A DNA stretch of 64,000 bases from Arthrobacter pascens (GTDB lineage Bacteria > Actinomycetota > Actinomycetes > Actinomycetales > Micrococcaceae). Below are positions 43,507-51,291 of the stretch, one piece after another. A program made the position numbers and the translations under genes. Every line of letters starts with the position of its first letter. The stretch's first letter is position 1. Under the pieces are notes generated by a model that saw only the letters and a list, made by a program, of their open reading frames with translations, ran no database searches and was not told the origin of the DNA. The DNA lies in contig NZ_JAUSXF010000002.1 in the NCBI RefSeq assembly GCF_030816475.1, positions 7,048 through 71,047 on the forward strand, read 5' to 3'.

Positions 43507-44085
43507 TTAGGAGATGGTGTAGGTAAGGGTCGAGACGTAGGGCAGGAGCGCCGTGGACCCGACCGCGCCGAAATAGTTGGACCGGTACGTACTGGCGGGA
43601 ACGGCCAGGCTGTAGGAGGGCGTCAGCGCGTACGTTCCTTTGTTGGTACCCGCCGACGAAACGAGGACCTGTGCGGATCCGGACATTGCCAGGACAGGTG
43701 CGCTAACACCGGCAGCAGCATCGGCGCCGGTCCCGGCAGTGATCGTTCCCGGAGTGATGGTCAGGTTGCCGATCGGAATAGTGCGGGCCGTTGTTTCAAC
43801 GGTGCCGGCAGCACTGGTAGGGACAGTGGCAGTGACCGACAGCGCCCAGGCCGCGCCTGTACCGCGGGTGTCGGAAATACTCCACGGCGAAGACGAAGTG
43901 CCGGTCGCGGCCTGGTCGGTTCCATTCAGCAGTACTCCAGACAGGGCAGCGCCGGACGTGGTTGCGGCCAGAGCGCCACCGGAAATGGTGGAGTCCACCG
44001 TGTCTGCCGTTGCAGCCGGGAGTGCGGATGTAAGCAGGATTCCGGCGGCGGCCAGAACGCCTGCGGCCTTGATTATTTTGCGCAT
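43507..44085 (-). CDS. WxL-domain-like secreted surface protein
   Basis: This 192-residue protein has a signal peptide (MRKIIKAAGVLAAAGILLTSALPAATA). A Ser/Thr/Ala-rich beta domain follows, containing WSISDTRGTGAAWALSVTAT, the WxL-type strand pair, and ending YVSTLTYTIS. It would be exported and bind the cell wall, working with the DUF916 protein encoded next. The start at 44085 follows GGAGAG and is preferred over the upstream in-frame ATG. Confidence 0.78.
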   Translation of the reverse strand: MRKIIKAAGVLAAAGILLTSALPAATADTVDSTISGGALAATTSGAALSGVLLNGTDQAATGTSSSPWSISDTRGTGAAWALSVTATVPTSAAGTVETTARTIPIGNLTITPGTITAGTGADAAAGVSAPVLAMSGSAQVLVSSAGTNKGTYALTPSYSLAVPASTYRSNYFGAVGSTALLPYVSTLTYTIS

Positions 44086-44190
44086 GGGATCTCTCCAGTT
44101 ATTGGCGGGCACGCCAAAGAATCGCGTGCGCGGAGTTGGCGTTGAAATGAGTGGTTGAGATCCGCAAGAACGTGCCCGGTCGATGATCAG

Positions 44191-44544
44191 CTATAAAAAG
44201 CGTGGACCCGGCCGCGGTTTGAACAACCCGCCACCCACATCCGGCCTGCGATCGGTACCGGCTACTTGCGTGAGAGCAATAAGGAATTCGTTCTGTAGCC
44301 CCCACCATGAACGAACGCCACCATCGATGTGGTGTGTATGCGTCACTGTACGCGCCATCACTTTGATAAGCCATACGACCGGTATGCGTTCGCTGACGGC
44401 CAGGTGGGAACCTGAAGGGCTGCTTGTGATCGCTGAATCAAGCGTTACCTCTGCGCCCTGATAGTCCGCACTGAGCAACCATTGCAGCAGAGATTTCTCT
44501 GCCGCGGCCGGCGGACGAAGACCGTCACCCTCGTTAGGGCACAT
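44191..44544 (-). CDS. Possible small unknown protein
   Basis: This 117-residue frame begins MCPNEGDGLRPPAAAEKSLLQWLLSADYQGAEVTL. It is reminiscent of a small actinobacterial family with 'LL..LL..DFPGA..L' followed by a beta domain. The second half has normal composition but no certain match. The ribosome site is weak. The remaining gap up to 44721 shows nothing. Confidence 0.4.
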   Translation of the reverse strand: MCPNEGDGLRPPAAAEKSLLQWLLSADYQGAEVTLDSAITSSPSGSHLAVSERIPVVWLIKVMARTVTHTHHIDGGVRSWWGLQNEFLIALTQVAGTDRRPDVGGGLFKPRPGPRFL

Positions 44545-44721
44545 AGTAGGTCTCAGCCACCAAATTCATGTGCTCCAGCTTAGACATCCCTGGCCCGACG
44601 TGAGCCCGTCCGAAGCGCCAGCAGCTCATGACCAGGCGACGGTAGCGTGTCCGGTGAAGGATCGACTAACGGGCGATTGCTCAGAGCCGGTGCGATTTCG
44701 CTTAAATGGTGCATACCGCTT

Positions 44722-45222
44722 TTACGATGTCTTCCGCCGGCGGCGTGTAGCTGAGCGTGGCGGAGCGGCCCGGAGATGGGCGGCTGCCTGACCAAGGATG
44801 CGCGCGAGATCGTCGACGTCACCGTCGGAAAGAGCCGCGAACAGCAAGCTGTGAACGGCGTTGATATGGCCGGGGAACACTGTCGCGAGTACGGTGCGGC
44901 CAGCCTCGGTGAGTGCCAGGACGGTGCTGCGTTCGTCATCGGGCGAGGGCGAGCGGGCAACGAGCCCACGGTGTTCCAGCAATTGCGCTTGGTACGTCAG
45001 TCCGCTGCGGCTATAGACCACGCCGTCGGCGAGATCCGTCATGCGCCGTTGCCCATCCGGAGCGTCACCCAGGCGAGCGAGGAGCTGGAACTGGACGTAG
45101 CTGAGGTCCCCGGCATCGCGGAGCTGTTTCTCAACTGCGTGGCGCAACAAGCTACTCACCTCCGTGAAAGCGAAGTACGCCCCGAGCTGCGTAAGGGTCA
45201 GGGCCGCAGGCGTTTCGTTCAT
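44722..45222 (-). CDS. MarR-family repressor
   Basis: This 166-residue winged-helix protein has the MarR core: LSYVQFQLLARLGDAPDGQRRMTDLADGVVYSRSGLTYQAQLLEHRGLVARSPSPDDERSTVLALTEAGR. The ATG at 45222 is preferred over the longer open frame. It is divergent from the quinone oxidoreductase gene and almost certainly represses it, and itself, through the inverted repeat between them. The effector is unknown. Confidence 0.9.
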   Translation of the reverse strand: MNETPAALTLTQLGAYFAFTEVSSLLRHAVEKQLRDAGDLSYVQFQLLARLGDAPDGQRRMTDLADGVVYSRSGLTYQAQLLEHRGLVARSPSPDDERSTVLALTEAGRTVLATVFPGHINAVHSLLFAALSDGDVDDLARILGQAAAHLRAAPPRSATRRRRKTS

Positions 45223-45249
45223 GCTCTCATCATAGATGGTTGATTCGAG

Positions 45250-45285
45250 TTCGAAGCAATGATACAGTCTCCGTATTGCTTCGAA
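45250..45285. promoter_or_regulatory. MarR operator between divergent genes
   Basis: TTCGAAGCAAT and ATTGCTTCGAA form perfect 11-bp arms with a 14-base spacer. Further TTCGA half-sites flank them. It lies between the MarR gene and the oxidoreductase start. Confidence 0.75.
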
Positions 45286-45313
45286 TTCGAAGCATTCGAT
45301 GAAAGGGAGAATC

Positions 45314-46246
45314 ATGAAAGCAGTACAGTTCCACGAGGTGGGCGGACCCGACGTGCTCCAGTACGGGGAGACCGAGCAGCCGGTGCCGACCGCTGGGCAG
45401 GTTCGGCTGCGTGTTGCGGCGTCCGCGTTCAACGCGGCTGACAACGGAATGCGGGCCGGGTTCTTGCCGATCCCGGTGGTGCTGCCGCATGTGCCCGGCT
45501 TCGACGTCTCCGGCACCATCGACGCGGTCGGTCAGGGTGTCGAGGGCGTTGCGGTCGGTGATAGGGTGATCGGCTTCCTGCCCATGGAGCGGGATGGCGG
45601 CGCGGCGGAGTATGTGATCGCCCCTGCGGATGCGGTTGTGGCGGCCCCGACGAACATCTCGCTGGCCGATGCCGCAGCACTGCCCTCTGTGGCGTTGACC
45701 GCCTGGCAGGCGCTTTTCGATGACGGCCGGCTCGAGGCAGGGCAGCGCCTGCTCATCGTCGGTGCGGGCGGTGTCGTGGGCAAGTACGCCATCCAGCTTG
45801 CGAAACGTGCCGGCGTGCACGTCGTGGCGACCGCGAGCCCGCGCAGCATCGACGCTGTCCGCGCGGCCGGCGCGGACGAGATCATCGACCACACCGACGC
45901 CGACTTGATCAGCGCCGTAAATGGGCAGGTCGACGTGCTGCTCAACCTCGCTCCGATCGATCCGGAGCAATTCATCGCGCTTGTCGCACTCGTGCGCGAT
46001 GGCGGCATAGTGGTCAGCACCACTGCATTCATGCCGACTCCAGGAGACGAGAGGCGTGGCGTGCGCGCCACCACCGTATACGTCCGCCCAAACCGTGAAC
46101 GCCTCACCGAACTGGCGTCCCTCGTCGATGACGGGAAACTAACCGTAGAAGTCACCCGCCGCATCCCACTCACCGAGCTGCCTGCCCTCCACGCCGAGGC
46201 CAGCGCCGGCCGCGTGCCCGGAAAGGTCATCATCCTTCCCGCCTGA
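45314..46246 (+). CDS. Quinone oxidoreductase-like NADPH dehydrogenase
   Basis: This 310-residue medium-chain dehydrogenase/reductase has a GroES-like N-domain (MKAVQFHEVGGPDVLQYGE, PGFDVSGTIDAVGQGV). A Rossmann NADP-binding motif (LLIVGAGGVVGKYAIQLAKRAG) and the closing ELPALHAEASAGRVPGKVIIL follow. Zinc ligands of alcohol dehydrogenases are absent. It probably reduces quinones or enones in detoxification. It is induced when the MarR repressor releases the shared operator. GGGAG lies before the ATG. Confidence 0.9.
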   Translation: MKAVQFHEVGGPDVLQYGETEQPVPTAGQVRLRVAASAFNAADNGMRAGFLPIPVVLPHVPGFDVSGTIDAVGQGVEGVAVGDRVIGFLPMERDGGAAEYVIAPADAVVAAPTNISLADAAALPSVALTAWQALFDDGRLEAGQRLLIVGAGGVVGKYAIQLAKRAGVHVVATASPRSIDAVRAAGADEIIDHTDADLISAVNGQVDVLLNLAPIDPEQFIALVALVRDGGIVVSTTAFMPTPGDERRGVRATTVYVRPNRERLTELASLVDDGKLTVEVTRRIPLTELPALHAEASAGRVPGKVIILPA

Positions 46247-46632
46247 TCCATGCAGCAAGAACCGGTGACCCCCGAATGATGCCAAACGCACCAGCGGGGG
46301 TCACTCCGTGTCAGAACCTTCACTTGGACGTCGCCAGGGCCGGGAACTCCCATCACCCACGCTCACCAATAGTGCCCACCGGTGCCCGCAAGCCGGTCGA
46401 TCAGCGTGCCGCGGAAAGCCGCTGACGCGGTCAGCGTGACGACGGGTCTTGGCGATGTACGTATGACCCGCACGGTGAAATGCACGATGAGGGGGGCGCT
46501 AACAGCAACTGCCGGCCGGGACTATGGGGCATGCCCGTATCTCGGAAGCATGTTTCATCAAGCGCAAACGCTGCCGACGTCAAAAACGACCGGTTGTGAC
46601 GCCTGATATCACAGCAGGTGGCACCGGACAGC
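46247..46632. other. Intergenic stretch with a recombinase-like site
   Basis: No gene is seen. At 46579-46600 an imperfect palindrome GTCAAAAACGAC/CGGTTGTGAC resembles the site at 47124-47145 upstream of the serine recombinase gene. Confidence 0.4.
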
Positions 46633-47049
46633 CTAGGTGGGCTCCACCAGCCGGAACATGCCGGTCATATCTCCCGCGGTAAATCCTCGGCTGGCATAGA
46701 CCTCCGTCGCCTGCTCTGTGCTGAATAGCCCGACGAAGGCAGTCGACGGCGCAGTTTGTGCGACGTGCAGCAGGAGTCGGTCGATGATCGCCTTCCCCAC
46801 TCCTTGGCCCTGGTACTCAGGAAGCACGGCCACGTCCTGGATGTAGAAGTACTTCACCCCGTCACCTACAAGGCGACCCATGCCCACAACCCGCTCACCA
46901 ACAACTGCTACGACGCCGGACACGGAGGCCTCCAAGGACAAAGGTACGGTCTGCCAGTCAAACGATCCCGACCACCCAACGGCTTCTGCTATCCGACGGT
47001 GTTCGCTGATCGTGGCAATCCGGTGTTCGATGATGATGTCGTCCGCCAT
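46633..47049 (-). CDS. GNAT N-acetyltransferase
   Basis: This 138-residue protein has the GNAT fold. The acetyl-CoA loop is VLPEYQGQGVGKAIIDRLL, preceded by FYIQDVAVL and followed by FVGLFSTEQATEVYASRGF. It transfers acetyl groups to an unknown amine. It is flanked on both sides by similar palindromes related to the recombinase site and may be part of a mobile unit. Confidence 0.88.
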   Translation of the reverse strand: MADDIIIEHRIATISEHRRIAEAVGWSGSFDWQTVPLSLEASVSGVVAVVGERVVGMGRLVGDGVKYFYIQDVAVLPEYQGQGVGKAIIDRLLLHVAQTAPSTAFVGLFSTEQATEVYASRGFTAGDMTGMFRLVEPT

Positions 47050-47123
47050 GCCGAAAGCATACCCATGGGTCTGCCCCCGCCCGGTCGTTCCGGAGCAGCT
47101 GGACGCCTTCTGTCGGTTAGGTA

Positions 47124-47220
47124 TTCAAAAACGACCGTTTCTGACCAATGCCCGGCGAGTCCTCGAAATCCTAGCTATGGCGATCAATATCGTTAGTCAG
47201 AACTCGTTGTCGAAAAGAAG
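47124..47220. promoter_or_regulatory. Probable resolution site of the serine recombinase
   Basis: TTCAAAAACGACCGTTTCTGAC is an imperfect palindrome, followed by two GTCAGAAC copies around 47195-47230, immediately upstream of the recombinase gene. Serine resolvase genes usually have their res site here. Confidence 0.5.
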
Positions 47221-47232
47221 ATAGGTCAGAAC

Positions 47233-47841
47233 GTGGAGCAGAGGGTTTTTGACGTGCCGAGGGGCTTGTCTGGGAATGTTGTCGGGTATGCGCGGGTCAG
47301 CACCCGGGGCCAGTCATTGGACTTGCAGGTGGATGCGCTGGTGGCGGCTGGTGCGGTGAGGGTCTTCCAGGAATACGCATCCGGCGCGACACAGGCCCGC
47401 ACGAGGTGGAAGGAGTGCCTCGACTACCTCCAACCAGGAAACATTCTGGTCGTGAACGATCTGACCAGGCTGGGCCGTAGCACGGCAGATCTGTCGGACA
47501 TCGTGACGGTCCTTGGGCAGCGCGGGATAGGCTTCCGTTCTCTGGCGGAACCGTGGCTGGATACCACTAGCGCCCACGGCAAGCTGATCTTCGACATGTT
47601 TGCTTCCCTCGCAGAGTATGAACGGTCCAGGCTTTCAGAACGCACACGGGCCGGACTGGCGGCCGCCAAGGCCAGAGGCCGGCTGGGCGGCAGGCCCCGG
47701 AGCATGACCCCACAGAAACTTGAAGCTGCCCACCAGCTGCGGAGCCAGGGCAAGACACTGAAGGAGACAGCAGGCACCCTCAGTGTCAGCGTTTCATCGC
47801 TGACCCGCGCTCTCAGCTCAAAACAAACAGTTACCGTTTAG
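47233..47841 (+). CDS. Serine recombinase (resolvase/invertase family)
   Basis: This 202-residue small serine recombinase has its catalytic Ser in VVGYARVSTRGQS (Ser23). Conserved stretches VNDLTRLGRSTADL and FDMFASLAEYERSRLSERTRAGL follow, then a C-terminal helix-turn-helix (MTPQKLEAAHQLRSQGKTLKETAGTLSVSVSSLTRAL). It would resolve cointegrates or excise a cassette. No transposase gene is adjacent. The GTG start lies behind AGGT, and later in-frame starts are possible. Confidence 0.9.
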   Translation: MEQRVFDVPRGLSGNVVGYARVSTRGQSLDLQVDALVAAGAVRVFQEYASGATQARTRWKECLDYLQPGNILVVNDLTRLGRSTADLSDIVTVLGQRGIGFRSLAEPWLDTTSAHGKLIFDMFASLAEYERSRLSERTRAGLAAAKARGRLGGRPRSMTPQKLEAAHQLRSQGKTLKETAGTLSVSVSSLTRALSSKQTVTV

Positions 47842-47983
47842 ACGCCAGCCAGGGGATCTCTAAAGTCCGTTCCGTCCGCAGTTTTGAGATGCGATTTTTG
47901 GAACAACTTTTGGAACGCGAAGATTACGCGCAGCGGAGCGCGGCGGAGAAGCAACACGTTGCGGGTCGTCCACGGCAGCGTCA

Positions 47984-48124
47984 TCACAGCCGTCGGATTT
48001 CCCCCATTGGGAGCTGGACATGAAGGGGCAGCGCCATCTGGATGTGTTTAACGCCGACGGGCTCGTCGAGCAGTTCGTTGATCGAGGTCTGCCCTTCCAG
48101 CTCGTCGTAATGTTCCCTATCCAT
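47984..48124 (-). CDS. Short antitoxin-like protein, perhaps truncated
   Basis: A 46-residue peptide (MDREHYDELEGQTSINELLDEPVGVKHIQMALPLHVQL...). Its DEPVGVKHIQMALP stretch resembles the beginning of ribbon-helix-helix antitoxins that normally run about 30 residues further. It stops early (RRL then TGA), so it may be the remnant of such a gene. No toxin gene is adjacent. Confidence 0.4.
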   Translation of the reverse strand: MDREHYDELEGQTSINELLDEPVGVKHIQMALPLHVQLPMGEIRRL

Positions 48125-48484
48125 TGAATGACCATATGTGCGCTTGTTTGCCGGGAATCCTACGACACGCGTTAGGCCTAGGAGGCTTCGTCAGGCCTGC
48201 ACTGTGTCATTTTGTGCAGCGTCCCCGAACCAAGGAATTGGGACGTCCGCTCCATTTGATTTGAGCTGGGCGGCCCCCAAGCGGACCCTTTCCATCCCGA
48301 CGCCGCTGATCAACGTCGGCCGCAACGAGTTGGCCGACATGGAACTCCTCGGCAGCGCCACGGGGAAGGTGCAGCTAGTTTCCAGATTGGGTGCGAGGAC
48401 GCTGTTCTTCTCCAGGGGTGAGGCGTACTCTGGGCGGAATCCTGCCCCGGACTTGGGTTCCAGGAGCAAATGGGGAAGGGTGGC
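48125..48484. other. Intergenic stretch
   Basis: About 360 bases with no convincing gene or repeat on either strand. The last 30 bases contain the ribosome site of the next gene. Confidence 0.35.
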
Positions 48485-48763
48485 ATGAGCGAGATGACAC
48501 TCAAAGAAGAGTGGGACCGGCTTGATTCTGAGACGCGCCAGTGGCTCCTAGCCAATCCGGGATGCGTGTTGGTGCCACGCACCGTCACCGCCCGGATAAA
48601 ACAGGAGTCCGTCAGGCGCATCGAAGTCGACGACCACGGCCAGATGATGCTTTCCCGTGAGGATCTCGATTTCATCCGCGAAAAAGGAGCTGACGCGGAC
48701 GCGGGCCAAGGCAGTGTGGATTTCCGGTTCTTCGATGCAACACAGCCCCGAACGCCCGACTAA
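48485..48763 (+). CDS. Unknown small protein
   Basis: This 92-residue protein (MSEMTLKEEWDRLDSETRQWLLANPGCVLVPRTVTARIKQES) has an amphipathic helical start and an acidic end. An upstream in-frame ATG at 48470 has an equally good AGGAG, so the product may be five residues longer. No domain is recognised. Confidence 0.6.
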   Translation: MSEMTLKEEWDRLDSETRQWLLANPGCVLVPRTVTARIKQESVRRIEVDDHGQMMLSREDLDFIREKGADADAGQGSVDFRFFDATQPRTPD

Positions 48764-48827
48764 AACCTGTGCTTATACGAGGCGAGGCAGAGGTCGGTGC
48801 GCGCTGCAGTTGAAGGAAAGAGGCGTG

Positions 48828-49244
48828 ATGACGGAGATTTCCAAGGAGGCCCATCCTTTGACAGGTGACAGCGTCCTGTCGCTGGGGCTTCATCCGAGCG
48901 CCGTCGACCTCACTCAGCATCCAGAGCTCACACAGGAGATGCTGGAGGCTCGGATCGAGGCGGGCGAGGCAGCCATCCGTCAGGCGGGATTCGATATCGT
49001 GCCTTGCCTAGTCACCGCCGACCTCGACCAAGCCGAAAAGAGGGTCCGGGAGTGCCTCGCCGTCCGTCCGGTCCAGGTTGTGATGATCGGGGCCGGCCTG
49101 CGAATGGCAGCGGAGCACACCTTGCTGTTCGAGCGCATTCTCAACTTACTGAATGAGCTGGTACCCGGCGTGGTGTTTTGTTTCAACACCTCACCAGAGA
49201 CCACCCTCGATGCATTGCGCCGGTGGGCGCGCCCTAGCCACTGA
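48828..49244 (+). CDS. Unknown Rossmann-like protein
   Basis: This 138-residue protein has alternating strands and helices (FDIVPCLVTADLDQAEKRVRECL, PVQVVMIGAGLRMAAEHTLLFERILNLLNELVPGVVFCFNTSPETTLDALRRW). It looks like a small alpha/beta regulator or hydrolase fold. No catalytic motif is evident. AGGAAAGAGG precedes the ATG. Confidence 0.6.
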   Translation: MTEISKEAHPLTGDSVLSLGLHPSAVDLTQHPELTQEMLEARIEAGEAAIRQAGFDIVPCLVTADLDQAEKRVRECLAVRPVQVVMIGAGLRMAAEHTLLFERILNLLNELVPGVVFCFNTSPETTLDALRRWARPSH

Positions 49245-49380
49245 GACGGCCTCAGGGCTCAACCTCGGGAATCTCACCCTCGGGTGTGTTCCATTACCAA
49301 GGAAGTGGGATACCTAGCCTGGATCTCCCAACCTCCGGCCGTTAGCGGATTGATGGCGAATCACGGCTCTGGATGACGCC

Positions 49381-50247
49381 TTACTTTGCTGGGTACTGCC
49401 ACTCCCAGCTCGCGTCCGCGAACGTTGGTGCGAAGACCAGCGTTCCCTCGGTGGCGGGGACATCCAGGATGAGGGTGCCGGTGACCTTCTCTCCGGTTCC
49501 TACCCGATCGGGGAGCTTCTCGGCATCTGCAAGACATCCGCTTGCTGGACCAGAACTAAGACTGCCGTTGTATGTTGTGCCGTTTGCCGCGATCAGCTTC
49601 CAGTTGAACGCGCTGAAATCGAACTGCCCTGATCCGAAGAGGTCCTTCAGAGGCGGGTAGGTCTGTGCCGAGATATCCAAGGCCAGAAAGTGCCCGTTCT
49701 GCGGAGGTCGGGCAAACTGCGCAGTACATGGAGGGTCGATGGTGATCTTATTCAACACAAAGGAGACTGCCTGGTTTCCGGACTTGTCGGACAGACCCGC
49801 TCCCTGGCCTAAAGTGCGGATAATATTCCCGCGGTCGCTTTTAGTCTCGCCTGGGTTATCCGTCGCCCGCGCCGATGACGGGGCTGAGGACGGCGCTGCC
49901 GGCGGGATGGTCGGCGCAGGGGAATTCGTCGTGGATTTCAGGCCGGCAGAGATCGAGGACGTGATGATGCTTGCAATGATCACCGCGACCACTCCCAGAA
50001 TCAACCCGGCGATGGCAGTCCCACGCTTTCTGAACTTGAGCAGAACTCCGATGATCCCGAGGACTATGGCAGCAGGACCCAGCAGGAACGCCACAACCCC
50101 GAGAAACGGGACTATGGCCAGAACGACCGCGAGGATGCCGATGACGAGGGCCGCTATGCCCAGACCATTGGACCGATTGGGGACAGCCGGATCAGAACTA
50201 TTTTGGGGAGAGGGAGGTTGGGCCGGAAGGGGTGATTGAGTTGACAT
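49381..50247 (-). CDS. DUF4190-type membrane protein with extracellular domain
   Basis: This 288-residue protein has a Pro/Ser-rich cytoplasmic head and a DUF4190-like pair of helices (GIAALVIGILAVVLAIVPFLGVVAFLLGPAAIVLGIIGVLLKF). A third helix (GTAIAGLILGVVAVIIASIIT) and a Ser/Pro/Ala linker follow. An outer beta domain of about 140 residues ending in LVFAPTFADASWEWQYPAK resembles DUF4352-type domains. It is probably a stress- or envelope-related surface protein. Confidence 0.72.
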   Translation of the reverse strand: MSTQSPLPAQPPSPQNSSDPAVPNRSNGLGIAALVIGILAVVLAIVPFLGVVAFLLGPAAIVLGIIGVLLKFRKRGTAIAGLILGVVAVIIASIITSSISAGLKSTTNSPAPTIPPAAPSSAPSSARATDNPGETKSDRGNIIRTLGQGAGLSDKSGNQAVSFVLNKITIDPPCTAQFARPPQNGHFLALDISAQTYPPLKDLFGSGQFDFSAFNWKLIAANGTTYNGSLSSGPASGCLADAEKLPDRVGTGEKVTGTLILDVPATEGTLVFAPTFADASWEWQYPAK

Positions 50248-50405
50248 GGCAGGACCTCACAATCATCGAGCACGGCCCCCACCTGTTACTCGAATGCGGG
50301 TTGTTGCTACCTTTTGTGGAGACCTAGGAATGTCCTCTGTAAATGAGAATATGCTCCATTCCATGAAGAAGTACAAGGAGTCCAGGTCCAAGGATCTGCC
50401 TCTTA

Positions 50406-51014
50406 TCAGCGGGCAGGCTCTGCGGGAACCGGAGTGAATGTTCCACTCAGGGAAAACGTGATGCCGGTAATTTGGGAGGGCACCTCCGGACCAGCAAGGA
50501 CGAAGTCTTTGACCGCCAAGGGCGGTATGGGGTCAAGATAGGAGTTTGCCACGTCACTGAACTTGCCCCGTTGCTGGAAGGGTGTGTCTTTGGGTACTTT
50601 ATCCAGTAGTTCACCGATGTACTTAAAGGCCTCCTCGTACTTCACTTCCCTTCCTTCCGGGGTGAATATGCTCATCGCAGCCACGCGGATGGTTTTAGCC
50701 CCCTCGCGGTTGTCCACTGTTCCAGTGATATAGGTGACAGGGGGCGCGTTCACAAATGTCCGAATTTCCTCGATTTCCGGAACCGGACTCCCGGGAACCT
50801 GCAACATCCCGGTGCCACCAGTAGGGGCCTTGAATGTGTACGCACCAGGGCCAGTTGTCCGGTGTGGCGCGGGTGAGGACGCCGTGGCTGGCGGTCCGGA
50901 GGCATTGTCGTTTTGCGGCGACTGCTGGCTGGGACTTCCCGCTGGGCTTCCGGCACTACATCCGACAAGTGCCAGGGCAAGCGCCCATGCCGTCAGTGTA
51001 AGTTGAGCGTTCAT
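50406..51014 (-). CDS. Lipoprotein
   Basis: This 202-residue protein has a clear lipobox (LALALVGCSAG, Cys19), a Ser/Pro/Gln-rich linker and a beta domain (VTYITGTVDNREGAKTIRVAAMSIFTPEGREV) of the type found in envelope lipoproteins. It starts at ATG 51014 behind AAAGG. It may work with the neighbouring DUF4190-type protein, since both have outward beta domains and the same orientation. Confidence 0.75.
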   Translation of the reverse strand: MNAQLTLTAWALALALVGCSAGSPAGSPSQQSPQNDNASGPPATASSPAPHRTTGPGAYTFKAPTGGTGMLQVPGSPVPEIEEIRTFVNAPPVTYITGTVDNREGAKTIRVAAMSIFTPEGREVKYEEAFKYIGELLDKVPKDTPFQQRGKFSDVANSYLDPIPPLAVKDFVLAGPEVPSQITGITFSLSGTFTPVPAEPAR

Positions 51015-51291
51015 TGGATCGCCTTTCGACTCACCATGTCGAGTTCTTTCCGGCAACTGCCGGCCGCGCACCCAGATACCTAAAGTCTAGATCTATCGCC
51101 ACGGCGACCGTATATGGCACATCCCCTGGAGACCCTCCCGCCTCCAAGCACTGAGAATCGTTGGTCAAGGAAGTGGGACGGATTCACGCCAGCTCTTCGA
51201 AAGTCCCCCTAGAGGGCTCCGCATTTGTCTGACCCCTCATCTACGCTCCTTCAAACAGGGACTATGCGAGAACTTCAAATGGGGGGCCGTT

